A stretch of 64,000 nucleotides of DNA from Lipingzhangella_A rawalii (GTDB lineage Bacteria > Actinomycetota > Actinomycetes > Streptosporangiales > Streptosporangiaceae): NCBI RefSeq assembly GCF_031628175.1, contig NZ_JAVLVT010000005.1, forward strand, positions 62,001 through 126,000, written 5' to 3'. Each line of letters starts with the position of its first letter. Position 1 is the stretch's first letter. The notes beneath the pieces were generated by a model. The model saw only the letters and a list, made by a program, of their open reading frames with translations, did not search any database and was not told the DNA's origin. Positions 51,125 through 59,047 of the stretch are shown in pieces. Both the position numbers and the translations under genes were made by a program.

Positions 51125-51577
51125 TCACTCGATGCCGTAGTCGTAGGCGGGTCGTTGGGCTCGGCGGCGTCGGCGTCGAATGAGCTGGTAGGCGAGCACG
51201 CCACCTATGGTGCCCAGCGCGGTCCACAGGGCGGTGTCTACCAGGTCCCGAACACTGAGGATGCCCGCCCCTTGGGCGGAGACGCCGAGAAGCTGGGTGA
51301 GCAGAACGCCGGCGAGTCCGGCTGCGCCGGCCGCGGCGATGATCCAGCGGGGATCCTCCCATTTCGCGGCCATGAGGGCGGCCATGAATCCTCCGAACAG
51401 TGGCCCCAGCGCGGTGACGACGGCGACGGTGAGCGTGGTGGTGGTGTCCGGGCCGGGCTGGAGAAGCTGCTCCTCCGGGCTCATCGTGGCGGCGATGATT
51501 CCCGCAGCCGCGGCGTACAGCAGCAGGTAGGACAGGAAGGCGAGGACCGCCCCCACGGGAACAGCGACGAACCTCAC
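51125..51577 (-). CDS. four-helix membrane protein partnered with lipoprotein copy 3
   Basis: 150 residues. Hydrophobic segments are AVLAFLSYLLLYAAAAGIIA, TLTVAVVTALGPLFGGFMAA, WIIAAAGAAGLAGVLLTQLL and DTALWTALGTIGGVLAYQLI, ending in a basic tail (RRRRRRAQRP). GTG 51577 overlaps the lipoprotein stop by 4 bp, so the two are co-translated. A dead duplicate lies at 49750-49844. Function unknown. Confidence 0.8.
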   Translation of the reverse strand: MRFVAVPVGAVLAFLSYLLLYAAAAGIIAATMSPEEQLLQPGPDTTTTLTVAVVTALGPLFGGFMAALMAAKWEDPRWIIAAAGAAGLAGVLLTQLLGVSAQGAGILSVRDLVDTALWTALGTIGGVLAYQLIRRRRRRAQRPAYDYGIE

Positions 51578-52203
51578 CGGTTCACCTCAAGCGAGTCCAG
51601 CAGCGCGTCCGCGTAGTCCTCGTTGAACTCCTCCTCGGGAGCAACGTAGCGAACGTGGTACATCGGCTCTTCCGTGGTTTGGACGATGATGTCCCACTGG
51701 CGGGTCAGATTCTCTTGGGGGTGGTCGGTGTAGTTGCTGCGCATCACCGCTCCTCCCACGGCCCCGGGGAACTCCAGCTCGTCCTCGATGTCGTGTTCGA
51801 AGCCGTCCGGGTCGGCCATCTGGAGCCCCATTTCCATACCGAGGAGTGTTCCCATCGCATCTTCGGGGTCCCGCAGCATGATCCTGACCTGTTCGGGATG
51901 TGGGTCCTCGGGGGCAAGCTCCTCCGCTTCCCAGCGCTCCACCCACTCCGGGTCCACGAGGCCGAAGTCGACCTTGTCTTCTTCGGGAAACTCGAACTCT
52001 GCCAATCCGGGAGGATCCGCGAAGGTGAGCCCGTCGAACTCCAGAGTGCCCGCGGACGTGTCCGCGGCCTCCGTGTCCTCGGTGTCCGACTCCGGCGTGC
52101 CCTCGTCAGCTGCCCCTTCCGAGCCGCAGGCCCCCAGCAGCAGGACCGCACCTGCCGCTGCCAGAATCCGGATCGGGTACCCCACTGTCTTCCGTCCTCT
52201 CAT
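51574..52203 (-). CDS. lipoprotein family copy 3
   Basis: 209 residues from ATG 52203 (MRGRKTVGYPIRILAAAGAV). Lipobox LLLGAC (Cys about 26). Then FDGLTFADPPGLAEFEFPEE, EQVRIMLRDPEDAMGTLLGM, PGAVGGAVMRSNYTDHPQEN, RQWDIIVQTTEEPMYHVRYV and EFNEDYADALLDSLEVNR. It is about 55-60 percent identical by eye to copy 2. The basic n-region and downstream coupled membrane gene suggest this is the original unit from which the other two arose. Confidence 0.83.
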   Translation of the reverse strand: MRGRKTVGYPIRILAAAGAVLLLGACGSEGAADEGTPESDTEDTEAADTSAGTLEFDGLTFADPPGLAEFEFPEEDKVDFGLVDPEWVERWEAEELAPEDPHPEQVRIMLRDPEDAMGTLLGMEMGLQMADPDGFEHDIEDELEFPGAVGGAVMRSNYTDHPQENLTRQWDIIVQTTEEPMYHVRYVAPEEEFNEDYADALLDSLEVNR

Positions 52204-52223
52204 GGGTTGTCGGTGCGCCCGGC

Positions 52224-53792
52224 TCAGCATTGGAGCTGCTGCCACTCGGGCTGCTGGTGGCTATGATCCATGACCTGGCCACTTATCAGCTCCCAAGTTT
52301 CCTCTCGTGAGTGCCATCCCACACCTAGCTGGGCCTTGCGCGAGCCGAGAAACTGGTCCTGGATCTCTTCCTTCTCAGCCTCGTACAACCACCGGGTCTC
52401 GTAGCCGGATTCAGCGAACCGTTCCGCGTACCCCTCGATCCGACTGCTATCGACAAGGGCCGTGGGGTTGGGGATGGCCATGACCCCGCCGTTGAGGATA
52501 AAGAGCTCCTCAATGGCCTCGCGGTTCGCGTCGTTGGTCAGGTCCAGGCTCTTGGTCTCCTCCACCCGCACCCAGGTGCCGTCGTCCACATCGCCATGGA
52601 GTGGGGCGGACCAGTCAACGATCTCTTCCTCACCGATCTCGATGTCAATTCCGGCACTGGCTTCATATTCGTACATCAGATCCAACTCGAACAGGGTGGG
52701 GTTACCGTCATCGTCGAATTGCATCCGCTGACCCAGCATCGCGCCACCGGCGGCGGCGATCTCGGCCTGCATCCCCGCGGGGATAAATCCGGAGTAATCC
52801 ATCCCGGCTTCGGTGCGGACGTTACCATCCACTTCGAACATCATTTCGTGGGTCCGGTTCCAGTCACCGTCCACAGTGACCGCGTTCTTGAGGGCTAGCT
52901 CGAGTTGCGCTTCGGCTCCCGCGGTCCCCTCCAGCTCCTCGTACTCGTCCTCGTCACTGACCGAAGCCCCACCTCCGATTTCACCGCCGAGGTCACCTTC
53001 CACGACGATGTCGACGGTTGCCGAGGAGGGGGTGCGTCCGTCCCACTTTTCCGCGACTTCGTCCGGATTGCCCTCGACCCCGGGGGTCTTGTCCTTGATC
53101 CACTCCCAGAGTTCATCGCCATAGCGCAGCGCGGTCAGGACCCCCGCCTCCACGGCCTCACCGGCCATACCGGATCCCACCGCGGCGGCGCGCTGGACCC
53201 AGCCGTCCCGGCGCAATGAACGCTCCTGCTGAGCACGCTCGTGGGCATTGTCGCCCGTGAACTCATAGTTGAACTGGAGCCCCGCACCAGCATTAAGGAA
53301 CGCCTCGAAGCTCATGCTGCCATCAACCATGCCCTGGAGCGCGGTGGCGCTCGTCTGATGTTGGGCACCAGCCCCCAGACCGTGGCCCCCGCGTGTGCTG
53401 TACATCGCGGTTTCCTCACCTGTGTACGGATTCTCATACAGATCCAGCACATCTCCGGCGGTGTTCTCTCCCCGCACCGGAAACTTCTTGATCGGGACAT
53501 GAACTCCGAATGCGCCATCCCAGCTGATCCCCGAGACCGGACACAGCAGGTCCAGCTGCCGTTCCGGGTTCTCGGTGAACTCCGGATAGTCCGGATAGTC
53601 GTGCGTGCCGGCGGCCTGGCCTTCGCAGCCTTCGGAGCGCAGGGCGTGACACAGGTGGTCCTCAACGTCCTCGTTCGCCCCGCTGTAGAGGGCGCTGAAG
53701 GAGATCGCGGCCAGGATGCCCGCGACGAGCACCAGGCCGGCAACGTACTCGACCAGGACGCCGCCACGGTCGGATCGGATGCTCGGGAGCAT
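52224..53792 (-). CDS. long Tad-pilin-like secreted protein
   Basis: 522 residues from ATG 53792. The N-terminus RSDRGGVLVEYVAGLVLVAG has the prepilin pattern (charged leader, Gly, hydrophobic helix with Glu at about +5) of Flp/TadE proteins. About 470 further residues are acidic and hydrophilic, with repeated Glu/Asp-rich segments (VDIVVEGDLGGEIGGGASVS, DEDEYEELEGTAGAEAQLEL). A late Cys ends the protein. No domain recognised. It could be a surface adhesin or a minor pilin anchored in the pilus base. The frame stays open to 54044, but the prefix is not protein-like. Confidence 0.75.
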   Translation of the reverse strand: MLPSIRSDRGGVLVEYVAGLVLVAGILAAISFSALYSGANEDVEDHLCHALRSEGCEGQAAGTHDYPDYPEFTENPERQLDLLCPVSGISWDGAFGVHVPIKKFPVRGENTAGDVLDLYENPYTGEETAMYSTRGGHGLGAGAQHQTSATALQGMVDGSMSFEAFLNAGAGLQFNYEFTGDNAHERAQQERSLRRDGWVQRAAAVGSGMAGEAVEAGVLTALRYGDELWEWIKDKTPGVEGNPDEVAEKWDGRTPSSATVDIVVEGDLGGEIGGGASVSDEDEYEELEGTAGAEAQLELALKNAVTVDGDWNRTHEMMFEVDGNVRTEAGMDYSGFIPAGMQAEIAAAGGAMLGQRMQFDDDGNPTLFELDLMYEYEASAGIDIEIGEEEIVDWSAPLHGDVDDGTWVRVEETKSLDLTNDANREAIEELFILNGGVMAIPNPTALVDSSRIEGYAERFAESGYETRWLYEAEKEEIQDQFLGSRKAQLGVGWHSREETWELISGQVMDHSHQQPEWQQLQC

Positions 53793-53982
53793 ACGGTGCA
53801 GCCTTCGCTGGGGGACACACGAGCGGGTCAATTGTTCCGGATTTGCCGCACTCACGCCAGGGACCATGATCCCGACCTGTCTGGGACCTGTCTGGGACCC
53901 GCGATTCTTGCTGGTACGGCGGCCGCACAGCGTGCCCCCAGCGCCGCCCGGAGGCCTGTGCCACCTGTGGACAGCATCGGCA

Positions 53983-54672
53983 TCACGGCTGGACCGAGAT
54001 GTGCGGGTGGTCGAAATGGTTCTTGGTGGGGTCGCCGCGGTCACTCATAGGGTCCCAATATGGTGCGTTTACGTGCCAGATGCGCTGTTCCCAGATCACG
54101 TAACGCACTCCCAGCTCTTGGTGGTTCGCGATCGCGAATTCCGAGATCGCATGGCCAAGAGCCCGGTTCTCCGGCGTAGGCATCTGGCCAACTGGGGCCA
54201 TCATGAAGTCACAGGCTCGTCCCACATGATGATCGCTGCCGGGGTCGTCGCGCAGGCATCCCACGTCGTAGGGCATGGGAAAGGTGGAAAGGATCGCTTC
54301 CAAGGTGCGAAGCATGTTCGGGTGCAATCCCTGAGCGTAGAAGCGTGCCATGTTGACGTTGCCCGCTCCTGCCGCCGCCAGAGGATAGTTGCCGAAGTCG
54401 ACGTCGGTGAAGTCGTAGTTCGCGTAGTCGATGTTGCCGAATTCGAGCGAGCCAGCCTCCTGCGGCATGTCCGGGCGGTCGTGTTCCATCCAGGACTCGT
54501 CGCAGTCCGGGCCGTAGATCCCGCACACCGCGCTGCGGAAGCCGTCGGCGACCTGGTTGGACACCCCGGTCTGGATGAACAGCACCACGATCATCAGTGC
54601 GACGACCAGGGTGGCCGCGATCTCGGTGAACGCTGCTCCACGGTCGTCGAACCTGCGGGAGCGGGGACGCAC
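53983..54672 (-). CDS. pilin-like N-terminus fused to VldE/M15-type peptidase domain
   Basis: 229 residues from GTG 54672 (AAGGAG upstream). Residues 1-40 are a TadE-like segment (RRFDDRGAAFTEIAATLVVA, LMIVVLFIQTG). After a linker there is a D-Ala-D-Ala-carboxypeptidase-like domain: DPGSDHHVGRACDFM (His and Asp zinc ligands), RALGHAISEFAIANHQELGV, RYVIWEQRIWHVN, and NHFDHPHISV (final His). This layout matches the ARB_07466/VldE-like zinc domain. Likely function: open or remodel peptidoglycan for the pilus. The combination with a prepilin-type anchor is noteworthy. Confidence 0.8.
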   Translation of the reverse strand: MRPRSRRFDDRGAAFTEIAATLVVALMIVVLFIQTGVSNQVADGFRSAVCGIYGPDCDESWMEHDRPDMPQEAGSLEFGNIDYANYDFTDVDFGNYPLAAAGAGNVNMARFYAQGLHPNMLRTLEAILSTFPMPYDVGCLRDDPGSDHHVGRACDFMMAPVGQMPTPENRALGHAISEFAIANHQELGVRYVIWEQRIWHVNAPYWDPMSDRGDPTKNHFDHPHISVQP

Positions 54673-54703
54673 GGGGGGACACTCCTTCGTTACGGGGGAC
54701 CTG

Positions 54704-55234
54704 CTACTCGATCGGAACATCCTCGATCGGCTCATATCCGGGAACCTGTACCGTCACGGCGTCCACGTCACCGGGAATGGAGTACAGATTCCAGTAAGAG
54801 ACGGTTTCGTTAGAACCCACGGGGGAGCGAAACTCTGATGGGCGCTGATCGCCAGAGCAAATACAGCTTCCTTCAGAGTCCATAATAGGATGATAGTCGG
54901 TTTCGGTTGATTCATCGACTAGAATTATTCCTCCGAAACCTCGGTCTGAATAGGAGAAAGCGTCTCCCATGAAATCCGCGGTATCAAGCGATCCAGTGGT
55001 ATTATTTATAACGCTCCATGTTAGGCTGGTAAACCCATTGGATGCAGATCGCTCAAGGGATTTTACTTCCACAAGAGTTCCGTCTGACTGATTCTGATTT
55101 CCTTCTCCGGTTTCGAGGCTTTCAGTGCTTCCGTTGTCCGGATCGTCAGCCATCGGGAGAGTGGCGCCTGCGGGGGCGGCTGCCAGGGCGAGAGCCAGGG
55201 TGGAGGTTCCGGCCAGGAGGAGTAGTCGGGGCAT
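54704..55234 (-). CDS. secreted protein paralogous to the OmpA-like N-domain
   Basis: 176 residues with a Sec signal peptide (LLLLAGTSTLALALAAAPAGA). The mature domain TLVEVKSLERSASNGFTSLT, SEGSCICSGDQRPS and VTVQVPGYEPIEDVPI aligns in order with residues about 70-190 of the next protein upstream (LRLEIHALERVDADTVRLEF, DGSCVCSSWDGEQS, MTVTTPITPPFLDIPL). It is therefore a stand-alone copy of that domain with a conserved C-x-C. A/T-richer codons than its neighbours. Confidence 0.75.
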   Translation of the reverse strand: MPRLLLLAGTSTLALALAAAPAGATLPMADDPDNGSTESLETGEGNQNQSDGTLVEVKSLERSASNGFTSLTWSVINNTTGSLDTADFMGDAFSYSDRGFGGIILVDESTETDYHPIMDSEGSCICSGDQRPSEFRSPVGSNETVSYWNLYSIPGDVDAVTVQVPGYEPIEDVPIE

Positions 55235-55248
55235 GGCGGGGGCCTCCT

Positions 55249-56316
55249 CTAGTGCTCGAAACGGACGGTTACGCGGCGGTTCAGTTCCCGGCCCTCTTCG
55301 GTGTCGTTGTCGGCCACCGGGTCGCTGGAGCCGTGGCCCTCGGTGGTGAAGTCGACCTCGCGGTCAACCAGTTCGGCCAGGGCCTGGTGCACCGACTCCG
55401 CGCGGTCTTCGGAGAGGGGGTCGTTGATCGCGTCGGTTCCGGTGTTGTCGGTGTGCCCGTCGATCTGAACCTCCTCGCCGGACGCCTCGTCGATCTCGGC
55501 CGCCACGCCTTCCAATACGTCCGCGGCCTCCTCGGTGAGTTCGGACTCGTCCACCTCGAAGAGCACATCGGCGGAGAGCATGATGGCCAACTCGTCCCCG
55601 CTCTCCTCGCGTGCGCCCTCCGGATCCGCGCTGAAGGCGTGTAGATCCAGGATGCGGGGTTCGCCCAGCTCGCCGTCCGGGGGCTCGGCGCCGCTGTCCT
55701 CGGTGAGGGGGATGTCCAGGAACGGTGGGGTGATCGGGGTGGTCACCGTCATCTCGGTGACGTCCTCGGGCGGGGCAGGGTATTGGACCCAGCCTTCGAT
55801 CCGATCGCCCGGGTCCATGCTCTGTTCGCCGTCCCAGCTGCTGCACACGCAGCTACCGTCCGCGGCCTCGGTCCAGGGCAGGTGCTTCTTCCCGTTATCC
55901 CCATCCAGGAGCGTCACCTGGCTCGCGGTGGTCGGTTCTTGCTGCGACAGTCCCTGAAAGAAACGAGCTACGCTTTCGCCGTCGTTGGTTACCGCGAACT
56001 CCAACCGGACCGTGTCCGCGTCCACCCGCTCCAGCGCGTGGATCTCCAGGCGCAGGTCGGCCCCGTGTTCGGTGGAGGTGGTGCTGGAGACGGCCAGGGC
56101 TTCGCCGGGCGGGTCTCCGTCGCCGTTGGCACTGTCCGGGCTCTCCTCGGGCGGCACCGCCGCCTCGCCGGAATCCTGGCCCTGGCGCTCCGCGGAATTG
56201 TCGGTGACGCAGCCGGCGAGCAGCAGAACGACCCCGGCGAGCGAAATGATCATTGCGCCGGGGCTCCGGGTGTGCTGGTCAGTTCGGATAGGCACCGATC
56301 CGTATCCCGGGGTCAT
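55249..56316 (-). CDS. OmpA-family lipoprotein of the Tad locus
   Basis: 355 residues. Signal peptide and lipobox VVLLLAGC (Cys about 37 from ATG 56316; a later ATG at 56253 is possible). An N-terminal domain carries a C-x-C motif (GSCVCSS). The C-terminal OmpA-like peptidoglycan-binding domain covers about 240-350: ADVLFEVDESELTEEAADVL, VQIDGHTDNTGTDAINDPLS, EDRAESVHQAL, GHGSSDPVADNDTEEGRELN, RRVTVRF. It would anchor the pilus machinery to the wall. OmpA-like genes recur in actinobacterial tad clusters. Confidence 0.88.
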   Translation of the reverse strand: MTPGYGSVPIRTDQHTRSPGAMIISLAGVVLLLAGCVTDNSAERQGQDSGEAAVPPEESPDSANGDGDPPGEALAVSSTTSTEHGADLRLEIHALERVDADTVRLEFAVTNDGESVARFFQGLSQQEPTTASQVTLLDGDNGKKHLPWTEAADGSCVCSSWDGEQSMDPGDRIEGWVQYPAPPEDVTEMTVTTPITPPFLDIPLTEDSGAEPPDGELGEPRILDLHAFSADPEGAREESGDELAIMLSADVLFEVDESELTEEAADVLEGVAAEIDEASGEEVQIDGHTDNTGTDAINDPLSEDRAESVHQALAELVDREVDFTTEGHGSSDPVADNDTEEGRELNRRVTVRFEH

Positions 56317-56421
56317 ATCGGCAATGGGGGCAGGACAATCCCGGACAGAATAGCCGAACCCAATTCTCGGGAACAGGGGAGGGGCGGACGACGGGGATCA
56401 AACCGGGGCCGACTCGGGAGC

Positions 56422-57108
56422 CTACAGCTCGTCCGGGTCCAGCTCGTGGTACAGGTAGTCGCCCTCCTCGTCCACCAGGTGGATCTCGATCAGCTCCTGC
56501 GCGGTGGCGTAGTCCGTGACCGGAGTGCCGTCACAGACCATGGGCTGGTTCGGATCCAGGTTGAGTTCGCAGTCCGGCATCTCCACCGTGGCGATCGCGG
56601 CGGCCTCGCTGGCGACGTTGCCTTCCGCGGTGCCCTCCTCGTCCTCACACAGCCAGTCGGACCATTCCTCCCAGGAGCCGTCCTCGTCCAGCTCGCGTTG
56701 GCACTGTGCGCTGCGCACCTCCACCCGCACCGTGTCTCCGGTGAAGCCGTTGTCGTCGTCGCTGGCCCGGAACTGGAGCAGTTCGGCATCGTTGAGCGCG
56801 GCATAGGTCCTGGCGCGGTTCCGGGCGGGCTCCAGCTGGAAGGAGTCCCCGGGCGGGAATCCGCCGGCGATCGAACGGGCAGCGCGGTCCCGGTAGTCGG
56901 CCGCCCCGGCCAGCGCCGCGGCGTCAGCGGCCCGCTGCGCCTGGGTTTGACTCTCCTGCGCATCCCCGAGCCGGATCAACAGCACCGTCACCGCGAGCAG
57001 GGACAAGGCCATGAGTGCGAGGAGGAGCAGGCTGGCCTGCCCCTCCTCCGCACCTCTCCGGAGTGCTCGACGCATTCTCCAGAGAGCACCCAGACGACGA
57101 AAGATCAC
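56422..57108 (-). CDS. TadE/TadG-like pilus assembly protein
   Basis: 228 residues from GTG 57108, overlapping the upstream stop by 4 bp. A basic leader (FRRLGALWRMRRALRRGAEE) is followed by GQASLLLLALMALSLLAVTV. Then comes QTQAQRAADAAALAGAADYR, the Tad-like alanine-rich stretch of TadG/Flp-associated proteins. The rest is an acidic extracellular region with several cysteines (QCQRELDEDG, DWLCEDE, PDCELNLD, MVCDGT). It is likely a minor pilin or pseudopilin. Confidence 0.8.
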   Translation of the reverse strand: MIFRRLGALWRMRRALRRGAEEGQASLLLLALMALSLLAVTVLLIRLGDAQESQTQAQRAADAAALAGAADYRDRAARSIAGGFPPGDSFQLEPARNRARTYAALNDAELLQFRASDDDNGFTGDTVRVEVRSAQCQRELDEDGSWEEWSDWLCEDEEGTAEGNVASEAAAIATVEMPDCELNLDPNQPMVCDGTPVTDYATAQELIEIHLVDEEGDYLYHELDPDEL

Positions 57109-57362
57109 GGACCCGGCTCCGCGCCGCCATCTCCGCTGAGAATCGCGTCGATCATATTGCTGACTGCCGCCTGAATATCGTTGTGCAGGTTCAGCCCGAA
57201 GATCGCTACCGCGATCAGGAACACGAACACCACGACGGCGACGTATTCGATCATGCTGGCGCCCTGGTCGCTGTTCCGGCGCCGCGCCCGTTCCGCGAAC
57301 GCCGACCGGGCGCGGTGTCCCATCTCTTGGCACCAGACTGCGGTGTGCTGGGGGAATCGCAT
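57105..57362 (-). CDS. Flp/TadE-like small pilin
   Basis: 85 residues from ATG 57362. A charged leader (RARSAFAERARRRNSDQGAS) precedes MIEYVAVVVFVFLIAVAIFG, the prepilin-type hydrophobic helix with Glu near its start. A short tail follows. It is a candidate for the major Flp pilin or a TadE-like partner. Coupled to the TadG-like gene by GTGA. The preceding 265 bp (57363-57627) hold no gene and may carry the promoter. Confidence 0.77.
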   Translation of the reverse strand: MRFPQHTAVWCQEMGHRARSAFAERARRRNSDQGASMIEYVAVVVFVFLIAVAIFGLNLHNDIQAAVSNMIDAILSGDGGAEPGP

Positions 57363-57627
57363 GTGTGCTCCATATGTCGCGGCTGTGCCCTGACCAGTAT
57401 CTACCGTAGAAATCCCCCACGATCCCGGAAAGAGTCCCGAGGCCCATATTTCTCCGGGACCGAATGGGACCTCGGCTGGGTCCGCAGGGGCTGGGCACCA
57501 CGGGACAGGGTAGCGAGCTCCAGGGTCGGTGGGCCTCTGCGGGTCCCGGGCAGGAGTGGGGGCGGCATGTGGCCGGAATGGCCGGGCCGGCTCGGATCCG
57601 GAGCCGGCCCGGGTGTGGATTGTCGAT

Positions 57628-57879
57628 TCAGTGTGAGTCTCGGGGACGCGGCGCGGTGATCTCGGTGTGCGGCCGGGAGGCGGCGGTGCGTGCCTCCGGT
57701 TCCCGGAGTAGGCGGATGGTGCGTTCGGCCGCGGCCATGATCCGGCGCAGCACGTCCACATGGTCCGGTACCTCGGTGGGGGTGGCGGTGAACCGCAGCT
57801 CGTAGCCGTCCACCCACAGCGATACGGTGCGGCCGTCCGCGTCCACCTCTACGTGGGTGTCCAGGGGGTCACGTGTCAT
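57628..57879 (-). CDS. small conserved-looking protein, unknown
   Basis: 83 residues. THVEVDADGRTVSLWVDGYE and LRFTATPTEVPDHVDVLRRI suggest a small beta-hairpin plus helix; the C-terminus is basic. ATG 57879 lies inside the 3' end of the next gene upstream (11-bp overlap), so it belongs to the three-gene mini-operon that diverges from the GntR genes. No family recognised. Confidence 0.6.
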   Translation of the reverse strand: MTRDPLDTHVEVDADGRTVSLWVDGYELRFTATPTEVPDHVDVLRRIMAAAERTIRLLREPEARTAASRPHTEITAPRPRDSH

Positions 57880-58144
57880 GGGTGGGGCCTCCCTCCGGGT
57901 GTGCCAGCCACAGGGAGCCGTTCTCGGCCAGGTCCCGGGCCAGTGCCCGCCGCACGTCGCCCGGGGTCATCCGCCCCAGGATCCGGGAGAGCGTGACGAG
58001 GTGTGGGGCGCGGGCAATCACCGGCTCGTGTCCGATGGTCAGGCGGGCGTTCCACAGGGGGCCGTCGCGGCGCACGGTGACCACACGTCCGTGCACGCGG
58101 GCACGGTAACCGTCTGGAGCGGGGGTCAGTGGGGTCCGGGTCAT
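57869..58144 (-). CDS. small protein, unknown
   Basis: 91 residues from ATG 58144 (MTRTPLTPAPDGYRARVHGR, VVTVRRDGPLWNARLTIGHE, LSRILGRMTPGDVRRALARD). It begins like the following protein (MTR-x-PL) and has a similar beta-strand pattern, so the two may be distant duplicates. Its ATG shares a base with the upstream stop (TGATG). Confidence 0.6.
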   Translation of the reverse strand: MTRTPLTPAPDGYRARVHGRVVTVRRDGPLWNARLTIGHEPVIARAPHLVTLSRILGRMTPGDVRRALARDLAENGSLWLAHPEGGPTHDT

Positions 58145-58272
58145 CACGCCACCTCCGCGCGCAGTGCGGCCAGGGCTTCCTCGTGCGCGGTATTGGCCCG
58201 CTCGCGGTGGTACTCCCACACCCGCAGGTAGGGCCGAACCCGGGCACTCCGGGATCTGGATACGGTTGGCAT
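58144..58272 (-). CDS. 42-residue basic small protein
   Basis: ATG 58272 opens MPTVSRSRSARVRPYLRVWE, then YHRERANTAHEEALAALRAE and VA before TGA. The second half is a clear amphipathic helix. Its stop overlaps the next start (TGATG), strong evidence of translational coupling despite the small size. Function unknown. Confidence 0.6.
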   Translation of the reverse strand: MPTVSRSRSARVRPYLRVWEYHRERANTAHEEALAALRAEVA

Positions 58273-58302
58273 GTCATCAGCTCCAATCCAGCTGGTGGCC
58301 AT

Positions 58303-58333
58303 GTCCCGGGGCTGTGGTCACAGCCGCCGGGAC
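58303..58333. promoter_or_regulatory. dyad in the divergent GntR/small-ORF spacer
   Basis: GTCCCGGGGCTGTG at the left pairs with CACAGCCGCCGGGAC at the right around GT, with small mismatches. It sits just upstream of the ATG at 58272 and before an A/T-rich patch (58334-58395) that likely holds the GntR promoter. It could be an operator for the adjacent GntR proteins or an attenuator hairpin. Confidence 0.5.
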
Positions 58334-58420
58334 TCTTATACAGAAATACTACTAGCTCTTTTGTCCTATGCATAGCTTTACATTCGTAAGTTATGGTTGC
58401 CGTGGCTCTACGTTGGTGAC

Positions 58421-58696
58421 GTGAGCAATGAAGACAAGGTTCCGGAGTTCGATCCCAAGGGGCCAGAGCTGCTCTATGCGGCCCTCGCCGATCACATCGC
58501 GGCACGTATCGCCGTTGGGGAGCTCCAGCCGAACATGCGGCTGGCACCGGAGCGCGAACTGGCTGAGGAATACGGGGTCGCGTACCTGACCGTGCGTCGG
58601 GCGATGAAGGAACTGCGGGAACGCGGGCTGATTGTCACTGTTCATGGCAAAGGGACATTCATCGCCGAGCAGCCACCGGGAGACGGCGGCCCGTAG
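58421..58696 (+). CDS. short GntR-type winged-helix protein 1
   Basis: 91 residues from GTG 58421. Only the DNA-binding domain is present: LLYAALADHIAARIAVGELQ, ERELAEEYGVAYLTVRRAMK, ELRERGLIVTVHGKGTFIAE. There is no effector domain (full GntR proteins are about 240). Such short forms are frequent in actinomycetes, often next to mobile or developmental loci. Probably represses the divergent mini-operon or itself. Confidence 0.87.
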   Translation: MSNEDKVPEFDPKGPELLYAALADHIAARIAVGELQPNMRLAPERELAEEYGVAYLTVRRAMKELRERGLIVTVHGKGTFIAEQPPGDGGP

Positions 58697-58795
58697 CCGG
58701 TACCGGTTGGTGGATCCCGCAATCCGGCTCTGCGTCCCGGTTCCAGGCTGGAGATATCTTGGTGCGCCTCGTTGGTGCGCCAGGAGGGGCAGGTT

Positions 58796-59047
58796 ATGGC
58801 CATTGACATCGATGGCCCCGAGCCGCTGTACGAACAGATCGCCGGGGTGATCGCAGCGCGGATCGATGACGGCAGCTATCAGCCGCGCCGGCGGATTCCC
58901 GCGGAGGCCGCGCTCTGCGAGGAGTTCGAGGTTTCCCGTCCGACGGTTCGTTCAGCGATCCAGCTGCTGAACCAACGTGGGCTCACCCGCACGGTCCACG
59001 GCAAGGGCACCTACGTGGCCGGAGACGTGAACGGGTTGCGGGCGTGA
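58796..59047 (+). CDS. short GntR-type winged-helix protein 2
   Basis: 83 residues from ATG 58796 (CAGGAGGGG upstream). DNA-binding domain only: PLYEQIAGVIAARIDDGSYQ, EAALCEEFEVSRPTVRSAIQ, LLNQRGLTRTVHGKGTYVAG. Same orientation as protein 1 and likely a tandem duplicate (VHGKGT shared). The TGA stop is followed in the same frame by a third GntR-like segment. Confidence 0.86.
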   Translation: MAIDIDGPEPLYEQIAGVIAARIDDGSYQPRRRIPAEAALCEEFEVSRPTVRSAIQLLNQRGLTRTVHGKGTYVAGDVNGLRA

